Below, piece by piece: positions 24,987 to 35,500 of a stretch of DNA of 64,000 nt. The notes below the pieces were generated by a model, which ran no database searches, was not told the DNA's origin, and saw only the letters and a program-made list of their open reading frames with translations. The first letter of the stretch is position 1. Each line of letters opens with the position of its first letter. The DNA is from Dimorphilus gyrociliatus. Lineage: Eukaryota > Annelida > Polychaeta > Dinophilidae. Both the position numbers and the translations under genes were made by a program. Location: NCBI GenBank assembly GCA_904063045.1, contig CAJFCJ010000029.1, forward strand, positions 310,001 to 374,000, given 5' to 3'.

Positions 24987-25118
24987 TTCGCGAGTTTTGA
25001 AACAGAACCATTAACATTCAATAGTACACATTTTACAATGCATCGTTCTTCTTTCAAGCGCATGATCGCAAATGCAGGCGTGCTCGAAATAACGCTGATT
25101 GGCTGCAGTTTTCAGCTT

Positions 25119-25142
25119 CTGCTGCTGCTGTTGCTGCTGCTG
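25119..25142. repeat. CTG trinucleotide microsatellite
   Basis: Seven CTG units and one TTG lie between the RP2 start and the nAChR stop, probably in the RP2 promoter or 5'UTR (as CAG on the minus strand). Confidence 0.85.
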
Positions 25143-25387
25143 TGCTCTTAAAAGTAGGCCTAGTTATTTGACACTTCACAGTACTTTAGCCCTTTCAGTA
25201 ATTTTATTATTTTTTTCTATTCGAAAACAAACCTTTCACCATAAATATTTTCGTATTTTGTACATTAATATGATTATTTAAACTGTACATTAAAAAATTG
25301 GTTACATAATTTATACAAGAGTGTACACAATCGCCTTTTCTTTGAAAATATAATTTACTTTCTAGATAATTATCAGTTCTGCAGCTG

Positions 25388-28300
25388 TTAAAAGAAGTTA
25401 GGCGCTGAGAATAAAATTGCAAACGTAGAACCAATAGTAAACAAAGTAAACATCCACAAACACAATCTATCAATCACCATAGCAGCAAATTTCCAATCAT
25501 TTTCTTCCTCTTCAAATTCTTCATCCTTTTTTATTTTACTAGTTAAAGTCTTCAATTCCTTCAAAATTTCAGCCAATTCGTTCTTGGGTAAAGCTGTCCT
25601 AAAAGCGGCATTACAACCTCCGTTACTACTAATTAACGTTTCATAAGTTCGAGTCTGATTGGGACGTACGAATCGGAAGTCATCATCTAAATCGAGGACG
25701 TTGGCTAGAAGAGATCGGGAAGAACGTTCCTTTAATTCCAAATCTCTCATTTTAGCATTTTGAAGTAATTTTCGACGTTTCATTTCTCTTCCAGGACGTT
25801 TTATTCTTAGGAACCAAGCAAGCCATTCACAAATGCCAGTTTTTACCTATATCATAAGTATGGATTAATACGCTCTTGTATATAACATATCCTGATTGCT
25901 TTTTCAAGTGTTCTTAATTGTTTGTTCTATTAATTGAACAAATTTAGGAGGTAATAAACAACCCATTAAAGCTTATCCCCAGAGATTGTAATGTTCTAAT
26001 TGATTCTACTAAGAGACTTTTCGCTTTTTTTTCGTATAAAAAAATAATTGTTCTCACTCGACGTACTTAAAAATTCATTAGAAAACATTACAAGATTTAC
26101 AAATAAGGATGCATCTATATTCATTTTTATAATACTTTATATATAACTAAATATGAAATAACGTAAATTTACCCAATTTGGCATTTGATGAGTATTCGGG
26201 GATCGATGATGGTAGTTTAATACAAGAACTGTAAAAACTACCGACATACTGCACATAAGCATTATGCAAGCAAAATAGAGCCCTATTAAAGGGACGGCGT
26301 CGCTGGTCGGTGGCATTGTTTCGGCGACGAGTAGCAGGAAAACGGTCAAGGATAAAAGAACGGTAACCCCTGAAAATAAATCCCTTAGATACCATTATGT
26401 TGATGATTCTTCATAACCATGCCCCGTTCATTGACGACATTGCACATCCTCCGACTACGGCATGCAACCGCAATATCCCGAACGCAGTGCGCCATCTGGT
26501 TTACTTGTTGGCTACGAAAAAGCAAATGAGCATGCAGGGTAGGATACCATTAGGATGTGAAAAAGATAAAGAAAAAAAGTTGCAAAAAATTCACATCTAT
26601 GTTTTGGTGATTAATGAAAATTAGGTGAAAAAAAATTAACAAAAAAGTAAATGATGAATAGACAAATTTCACTAACTCGCGATTCATGCGCACCTACCCA
26701 GCGATATTTTCTCGCCGGCATCCGGCGGTAAAACGAAGGTTAGCAGGGACATGGAAGAGATGAGCACACACGGAATGATCAGGTTGAAGCCGTAGTACAG
26801 AGTTCGACGCCGAATGTGGATGGTAAATGTGACGTCTATGTATTGTTCAGGACAACACTCGTAACTGCGCGTGTGACGCTTCCCAGCAACTTCTACAATT
26901 GTTGGAAGACTACAGTATAGTTGAATATTTCATACTTACCACACGTTATCTTTTCGCCGGCTTCGGAAGGCATAGCAAACATTACTAATGACAGTACTGA
27001 CATCATTAAACAAGGAACAACCAAATTGAAAACGTAATACAGATGGCGTCGTCTAATATGTAGTTCGAAAGTTGCGTCTATGAACTCTTGCTTGCAGCAG
27101 TCGTAGCGTTTCACGTTTCTGCGCGCCTGTAGTTCTAAACAATTTGCCCCAATCGTTCATTCATAAAGCGTAAAGCCGACGAAAAGCTATATCTGGGAAA
27201 ATAGGAAAATAAAACATCTAGCATCTCTTACCGATCAATTCCCATTCGCCGTTTGGAATAAAATCGGCTGTATCTCCGGTTTCCCTAAGAAGCAGGAGAT
27301 TTATTCCACTGCTATCGTAGGTCCATGAGCCAAATTTCATTGTGCACTTTTGATCATCAAAAGGGAACCACTTTATATCAATTTTACAAGTTGAGAGAAA
27401 TAATCCAGGAGGAACCCATTGACATAGTCCACTTGGATAAACAACGATATTCGTATGAAACGTACTGTCTATATCTTCGTCAGCACTATTATACATTAAT
27501 AGATCGGGCCGCCATATCTGATTGGCCGGCAATCGGATACTGCTTACATTCGGATAATCACTTTCGTTCCACTGAAGATTCGTGTCTGTCCAATGCTATT
27601 CAAGCAAAGGTGGGAAGGGAAGGGAATGGAAGGCAAGGTGTAGGAAAATAAAATTGAGGAGAGGGGGGAAAAGTGTGAAAGTAACAGAGATAAAGATAAA
27701 ATTGCGTTCGGAAAGGAGGGTAAAATGGAGAATGAAAATTGGTTGTGAAGAAAAGGAAGAAAAAGATTATTATTAGTAATTTTATTTAATAGTCACAGTA
27801 GCTAAAAAAGTATTTGTTTCATTTATCAAACCGTGAAGGACGTTTCCGATCAGTAGATAACTTACCATGTTTAACCAAGTATTGGTATGAATGACTTGGT
27901 TTTTTTCATCCTGTATGATATATTTACTTAATAAAATAATAAACACACTTTCTAAAAATTGGATTGAACTAAATAGTTCGGATTCTGTCTTTTGCTTTTA
28001 AAAGAGGAGAGAAGGGTGAAAAAACAGGAAATTTAGCTGTTCGGCAAACACGTCCTTCATGCTTTTATCTTTTTCTTTCCGCAAGGCCTCTACTTACCAT
28101 GTTCAACCAGACATTCGACGTTAAAATTTGGTTCTTTTCGTCCTGCGTGTGAACATGGCAAAGGTATGGCTTGCTATTTTTTTTAAATAATTAACATGCA
28201 ATCCATGATAAAAAAGAAAACCTCAGAACATAAATACGATTGAAAAACAATGAAATTCGATACACTTTTATTAGTTACAACGGGCGCAGTTAGAATTGGG

Positions 28301-30121
28301 ATGCTTAAAAAGAAATCATTGTACATCTAATGGAGCGTAAAAAGTCGAAAAACCCTCAAAAAAACAGCAGAGGCCTAATTTTTCTGTGGTATAAGCCAGA
28401 TTTTCCGACTACACCAACTAAGATGAGAGAAAAATTTAATGATCGTCATTTTCATTAGAGTAATGTCTGTCCTTTCAATTCTACTTTTTTCTTTCTGACC
28501 GTCTCTTACTTTATTTCTTTAACTGCCTATAATTTAGTTTCTGCTTCATCTTCTACTTCTGTCACTCTCACCCTCATCCTATATTTCTTGTCTCCTTTCT
28601 ACGCTTAAAATTCTTTTAATGTTTCTCACTGTCTTATTCTAGATCTCAATCCGTCTTCTTCTTTTTTTTCCTGTCCTTTTCTTTATTCATCATCTCGTCA
28701 CTCTATTTAGCTAGCTGTCCTCTTTCTCACCTGCTCTGATTTTCTAAATTAAGCGTGGGCGTTTCTGATTCTTAGAGAATAAATTATCAGGTTGAACGTC
28801 TTTTTACGATTATAGTTTAAATATAAGTGGGAACAAAAGGGTAAGAGGTATTAAACGAAATCAATCACTTGCTTACGACGTCTATAATTTGTTGCAAGGT
28901 GATCCCCAACGTAACATTAAGCGCGTCACTGTCACGCTCGACAGGTCGTTCTAACTTGTTATATTCTCTGACTTTGAAAATTTCGTGTAGCAGACGTCTT
29001 TCATTTGGACCCGATCTTACGAAGGTGCCTGTTTTAATCACAAAAAGGTGTTTTCAAGATTAAGCCGCAATACATGTGCTCCGTCGCCTTGGGGCCGGGC
29101 GATGGTCGGCTAATGGAGCGTGTCAGATCAACTGCAAAGTTGCGCCTGCTTATCGAACCGTCTGAGAAAAAAGCCGTTTTTCGGCCGTTATCACTTTCCC
29201 AACTGCAATTGACGCTGGTAAATATTTGCAGTCCTAATTGGACCTAGTAATTCAGAGAAGAAAAAAGCCTGTTCGATTTTCATCCTCTCTACCGTATTTA
29301 AATCCATCCTCTTCTTACCCCGGTCAGCAAATATTCCACTCATCATTCTTTTCATTTATTCCCCTTTACCCCTTTCCTCACGTTCTATTTTCTCCGTTTT
29401 TTATGGATTCCATTCATGTTTCGTGACCGCCTGTTACAGAGAGATAGGGTTTGCGGTCGATTGCGGTCGCGGGTCGAGCGTCGTTTAGGAAAAGAATGAT
29501 TTGTTGATGGTAATCGCTCCTAATCGCAACTGAATTAAAGTAATTGACCGTTCGACTGTCTTCCGGTGTAGGGTATTTTTCTCGAATCGAACGTTGCTAT
29601 GTACTTAGATGGAATATAGCAAGAACGATCATATAGAATTTGATGTATTTAATCTCAAGTTATAATGAAAAAGAAAAAAATTGACAACTTAGCGTAAAAT
29701 TACGTTTTTCGGCTTAGGCAATCGTCGATTTCAATTTCAGATTTGCTTATTCCCCACAGAATGTCGATAAGACAAACTTGAAGGATATAGAGCTTGAGCA
29801 TACATTTTTCTCTATTTAAATTTCAGAGAGCTTATTAAAGTGTTAGAAGAATACGAGAGGGAGACATGAATTTAATTATTTCCATGTCTAAGTGCATTAA
29901 TTTGCTCTATATACAGTATCAAAGTAAATATATATTATGTGACTAAGCCTTTGGCTTACAAAATTCAAGCAAAACAAATGAAACATCTGTCAATAGAGAA
30001 AAATCTGCCAAGTTTATACCCTGTCGAAGACTTCCACTTTGGATATTTTAAGTTTTTAATGAATCGGAAATTACTTACCACCGTAAGCTATTAGCAGATA
30101 GATAATCCTGATGTATAGCAT
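25388..30121 (-). CDS. nAChRalpha6: Nicotinic acetylcholine receptor alpha subunit (alpha7 / D-alpha6 type)
   Basis: Pentameric ligand-gated cation channel subunit. Exons (minus): 30121-30079 (signal peptide [14 protein letters not shown]), 29028-28877, then 28142-28098 or 27910-27866, then 27595-27232, then 27134-26940 or 26892-26698, then 26369-26173, 25846-25388. One isoform is 484 aa. Signatures: ITLQQIIDV, then DEKNQ; the Cys loop [15 protein letters not shown]; vicinal Cys YDCC or YECC marking an alpha subunit; M2 [18 protein letters not shown]3 [12 protein letters not shown]; a short M3-M4 loop of about 100 residues; M4 near the C-terminus ending NFF. The two alternative pairs fall where Drosophila D-alpha6 has exons 3a/3b and 8a/8b/8c. 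The fourth exon (364 nt) merges what are several exons in other animals. Confidence 0.96.
26698..26892 (-). other. nAChRalpha6: nAChR alternative exon 5B (loop C, M1, start of M2; canonical)
   Basis: 195 nt, phase 1/1. It encodes [21 protein letters not shown]1, then [10 protein letters not shown]. It is close to the usual alpha7 sequence. M2 2'/3' residues are Ser/Leu. Confidence 0.93.
26940..27134 (-). other. nAChRalpha6: nAChR alternative exon 5A (loop C, M1, start of M2; divergent)
   Basis: 195 nt, phase 1/1. It encodes [20 protein letters not shown], a different M1, then [10 protein letters not shown]. The acceptor gtttag at 27135-27136 is the only one of three nearby AGs that keeps frame. 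Confidence 0.92.
27866..27910 (-). other. nAChRalpha6: nAChR alternative exon 3b
   Basis: 45 nt, phase 0/0, encoding [15 protein letters not shown], with atacag acceptor and gtaagt donor. It is 10/15 identical to the exon at 28098-28142. Confidence 0.92.
28098..28142 (-). other. nAChRalpha6: nAChR alternative exon 3a
   Basis: 45 nt, phase 0/0, encoding [15 protein letters not shown], with acgcag acceptor and gtaagt donor. It is the nearer match to the common animal sequence. Confidence 0.92.
28143..30078. other. nAChR 5' introns
   Basis: Apart from exon 2 (29028-28877), I see only intronic sequence. On the plus strand, 28440-28740 is strongly C/T-rich. No further exon copy was found. Confidence 0.5.
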
Positions 30122-32566
30122 ATTATTTAACGAGCTTTTCAGCTCGAAAGCCGAAAAAAGCGAGAGACGTGGTTCAGTAGACGTGTAAAGCAATTATGAA
30201 AAAGTTTGCAGTTGCACTTAAAGACGCGTTGCTGCTGCGCATGCGCTCGCTAACTGGTTCACTTTTCCTCATAAGGTAAATAATTAATGACTGGATTGGA
30301 CACCCATACACAGCAATTCACTTTAAGTCGAAATTATTAGCTGCCTTGATTTTTAGCTGTAGACCCAAGTCCTTTGTTGAGTCGGTCCGAATTAAGACGA
30401 ACGTCGATTCTAGTATAGGCGACCATTAAGGACGAAACGACGTTCTCTAATCGAATTTAGCAGATGATAAAGTGCCGGCTAACGTTTGTGATTGATTCGA
30501 TTCTTGAAGCGGAACAAAAACGTTCGCTCATTAACGAATATCGAACGATTTAACACCTGTCTTTTCAAGTTTGAAAAAATGTGAGAATCGATTTCTCAAC
30601 CCTTTTTCAGGCGCATGAGCTATTCATTTATCTCCGTAAAGATCTCATCCCCTAGCGATTAACCGCATCGAAGGAAAGAAAAAGGAAGGCGACCGTCTAC
30701 GACACACGTATCGCCCTAAACTAAAAGGACACTTTATATTCGATAGCTAATTTCTTTCCTTTCTTCTCTCTTTTACTTTTATTTTCAAGAAGACCTCCCG
30801 ATTTCTAGGCCGAAAGCAGTTACTATTGTATATTTGTACAATGGATCGGTGCGCGTCAAGTTTTGACAGAGATAGTAATGAGTGTTTATCTTCTGTTTCT
30901 TTACGTCCTTTGGCTACTTCAACGACTCAGACTTGCTTATGTTAACTCAAGATATCTTCATAATACTTTTTGGTTAGGAAGAATTCAGCATGAAATTATT
31001 TTAGTAAAATATCTGCTTATCTATATGTTTATTAATTGCAATAACCTAATGAAAAGGGCATAAGGGCAGCTCTGACAAATTACATCGTACTATTCTGACC
31101 TCTTCAGAGGACTTTTTCTCGATTATAGTTTATTATCAAGTGTAAATTGAATTATGTCTAACTAATAAATATCTATCCAGAAATCTTTCGAAGTAATTTA
31201 GTATGAGTAGGCTTACGAGAGACCTATATTAAGCGCCAAATTCTTTTTAGTCGGAAGTAGAGTATTTATGTGGAAAATTGTTAAATTGCGCCACCTATCT
31301 GTAAAGACCTAAAAAGAAAAAAAAAGCAAAAAGGAAGAAAATCCTAAATACTCATAAAAGAGTGTGCAGATAAATCATAAAAAAAATAAGAATAGAAAAG
31401 GGTATGTTTTATGGTACTCTATATATTAAAAGGAAAACGATAAGAAATCTTATATCATATACAAATTCAGTGGAATAAGGATTATACTATATGTATGGCA
31501 TTATACGCAGTTTTGTAAACCTATAGATCTATCGAACACGTATATGAATATATTCAAGTAACTTTTGCATAAGTGTTCGCAGGAAATACCTTTATATAGT
31601 ATAAATACATAACATGAACATATTTTGTGTATAAATATATTGTGTAAAATCTACTTGTTAGGCTTTTATGTACATAAGCATAATACAAACAAGTACATTG
31701 TACGACGTTTAGCCCTATAGTTGGTATGTATACTTGTACGAGATAAATAAATATATCTTGTAACTGTGTAACCAAAGGGGGAAAATGAAAATTAATAAGC
31801 TGATTATTTCACTAACGAACCATTTGCTCGCATTTAAATTATATATGGTTAGTAATTCGATAAATAATCGACGAAGGTGAGCTTTTAAAAGTTGTGTATA
31901 CAATCGACCTTCACGGAAAAAAAATTCGATTGGGCTTATATCAACAATGATCTTTCGTCCTTGCTCCTTTTCACTATAATTCTATTATGTAACTTATACT
32001 TATATTCGTTAAAATACAAATTCGTAAATGCCTTGCAGCATATTCCATAAGAAATTTATAGATCCTCCTCTTAAATATTTGATTAGTAACAACATTGAAA
32101 AGGGATTGAAGATAGATAGAATTCAAATAGAAAGAAAACACTTATTATGTATTGTATATTGATATTTTATTCAATTTTTCATTATCATTATTATTATTAA
32201 AATTTTGAGATTTTCTAATCAATATTTCAAAAACAAAATACATTTTCATTTACATTTTTATATATAAAAGAACAAATTTGAAAAAATTTCATTGTTATAT
32301 AAAAAAAAAGAATAGTCTAAAGATAATAAAAAAAGCAAAAAATACGGGAAAAAAACTGAATAAACAAAGATGTCTGTTAATTAATTATCCACACAACATG
32401 ATCTTTTTTTGCTTCTTGTTTTTTTCCTATCATAAAAGAATACTGTCGGAACACACAGCACCGTGACTAGCAGTTGAAATAAAGAAACAGTTATTTTTTT
32501 TTTTATTTTTATGCTATCAACTCAAACGTCGGTTTTGTAATCGGATTTTTGGCACATTGAGAAACT
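30122..32566. other. Intergenic: nAChR upstream flank and LRP5/6 3' flank
   Basis: No coding exon was recognised. A TTTATT near 32502 would read AATAAA on the minus strand just after the LRP5/6 stop. The upstream promoter of the nAChR gene should lie near 30122-30700. Confidence 0.45.
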
Positions 32567-35500
32567 TTAATCGGAAAAGCCGATAGGCGATGGGGGTGGT
32601 GGATAGGGATTATTATAAAACGAGCGCTCGGTTGAAGGGCTTACTGATAAGGCTTGGACGCTACTTCGAGGAGTTGGAGGATTCGGGTAGAAGCCGGAAG
32701 TATAGTTGGGAGGAGTTATATAATGCTTTTTTCTTAATTTTTTGCTTCTGTGCGGCTTTCTTGAACTGTACGTTGTTGTTACGGGACTAGGTGGAGGATC
32801 GACGAGAGGTGTGGATGATGATGATGTTGACGAACAACCTGTTACGTGACCTCGGTCGTATAAAATATCAGGTGCAGGTTGAGGCAAAACGTCAGGTAAT
32901 AGGGTGCTATGTGGAGAGTCTTTGGAATGTCCATCTGGAAGAGCTAAGCCCATTTCGTTTCTCGTTGAGGTGACATTGCTCACTGATTTTGTGGGATAAG
33001 TAGTTTTCTTCTTCTTATTTCTATCAGGAACTTGTCTTCTGCAGGCAACAACGATCACAATTACGATAAATGTTTTTAAAGCCACAGCAACTATTATAAT
33101 TATTATAATTTGGGCTCGATGAGGAGATGAAGGTCTATTAATGCTTTTACTTATATTACATTTTCGTTCGTCCGAATAGTCTGAACAATGCTTAATTCCA
33201 TCGCAATGCAAGCTTTTTGGAATACACGCTTTTCGGTGATCGCACATAAAATTTCCTGGAGGACAAGACTCTCGTTTTCTACAGTTTGCATCTGATTCAT
33301 CCCTCGAGTTAAGACAATCTGCTTGACCATCACATAGTTGATTCAATCCTATACACTCTAGAGGCTTAGATCGGCATGACCATTGCCCTATCGGGCATTC
33401 CGGACAATTTTTCTCATCAGATCCATCTTCGCAGTCGACAAATCCATCGCATCTCCACGAATCTACAATACATGTATCTTTGCACCTTATATAATTTTCC
33501 GCACATACAAAAGCTTCAGTGCAGGTTGCACGATCTCCTGACAACGTTAGATCTAAGGGACACGAGCATTTTGATGTCAATGACGAATCAGAAAATCCCC
33601 TTTCAGGTAAACATATATGAGAACATTTTCGACTTGGCTTTTTGCATGGATGATTATAATCAATGGCAGAAACGGATGATAGGCCTGCGATAAATTCAAA
33701 AGCCAATATTTTTGTCCTATCAGAGTTATTACTTAATCTAATCCTTTCAACCAAACCCTTTTTCCTCTCCGACCAGTAAAGCCATTCACCTAAAATGGCT
33801 AATGACCGAGGTTCACTTAAATGTTGAGACACGATTACTTTTCTTTGCCCTCCATCGTAATCAGTGCTCTCAATCTGACCCAACGAAACATCGGACCAAA
33901 ATACTTTTCTTGTTCTTGGATCAACTGCAATAGCAATAGGTTTTTCTAAGGTCTCCCCTGAAACAATTCTTAAAGCATTTTTTCCATCCAATGAAGCCCT
34001 CCAAATGCTTGGCCCTGGTAATAAAGACGTCCAAAAAATATAGCCGTTAATAGTATCGATAGCCATCTGTCTTGGTCTCTGCTTTTTATCTGTCGTCGAG
34101 AGTAAGATAGTCCCAACTCGTTCACCCGTATCAGTTCGGATTATATAAATGCTATTATTACGACCGTCAATCACATACAAATGACTGGAATAGGGATTAA
34201 CGACTAGATGAGATGGTTTGAATCTGGATGGATCCTCACTCTTCCACAGCACTATCGGGACAAAATCATTTTGGGAATCAGTTGCTTTAAGAATTACATT
34301 TCGCCTTCCGTCTATCCAGAAAACAGAGTTTGTTGAACTGTCATAAGTAACAGATCGAACGTTCCTCACTTCATCAAAAGGAAATGGAACAGTGGGACTA
34401 GCGTCATCCGGAACGTATCTATAGATTTTTGTCTTCTCCCCAACGACCAAAAACTCTTTCGGTCTTTCACAATTACCATCTTCACGTAGTTTATAATGTG
34501 TTGAGCAGAGACATCTGCTGGAATTATTTCCAACTCGAACGCATATATCTGAGCAATGTCTTTGCTTGCAGCTGTCGCCATCTATTGGTTTCCTTGGCGG
34601 CTGCAGGATGAGCAAATCGTTGGCCGACGTTTGCTTGATTACCCTAGCTGCTTTCAGCATTTTCTTGTTAGCGGTTACAATAGTCTTCCTCCTCTTTTCA
34701 ATCCAATAAATTGAATCGCTGTAGATTGCTAATCCAACAGGGTAATCGATGTCGCTAAAGGGTAGATTCCTAACATTTTTTCCGTCAAGATCGGAATATT
34801 GTATAAGGCCCGAATCCGAGTCGGCCCAGTACAATACAGAATTTTCGTAATCGATAGTTAAAGAGTGTATAGTACCTTCTTTGTTCTGGATAAGAGCTCG
34901 TCGATTCGTACCGTCCGCTCCACTGCGTTCCAGGGCGCTAACGAGCCGGATCGGTTTCGTTTTCGAATACGAATTGTGGGCAAAGTAAACGAAATTCGAA
35001 TAAGGGTCTACAAGCAATGATGTCAAATTGTTAATATCATTCCAAAAGAGTACTCGTCTTGCCGATCCGTCTATGGCACTCAATTCTACTCTTTTCGTTC
35101 GAGAGTCGATCCAATATAGATTTTGAGCCAGCCAATCAATAGTCAAATCAATTGGATTCTCTAATCCAGTTTTTATAACTATTTCTTCACCTGAACCATT
35201 CAGATAAGCGGATACTATAATTCTGTTAATCGAATCAATCCAGTACACCTTCTTTTTAATAGGGTCGAAAGACAAGGCTATAGCATTTTTAGCTGTAGAC
35301 GCCATCGTTATAAAATTTTGAGTTGAATCGTTTAGTGAAAAATAGTGAAGCCGTTTTTGAGCGGCATATAACAAAAAAGCATCTGATTTAATACAAGTTT
35401 TTGCATTCCCACTTAAGTAAAATCCTGAAGGACACTTGCATACGCCTTCAGTCGATCTTCTTAGACAAATGTAAGAACAACGGCGTCGTTTACAAACATC

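Noticed and set aside
27115-27126. Acceptor ctacag before GCGCGCAG for nAChR exon 5A
   Set aside because: It gives phase 0, which breaks the frame after exon 4. The next upstream AG (gtttag) gives phase 1 and a length equal to exon 5B.
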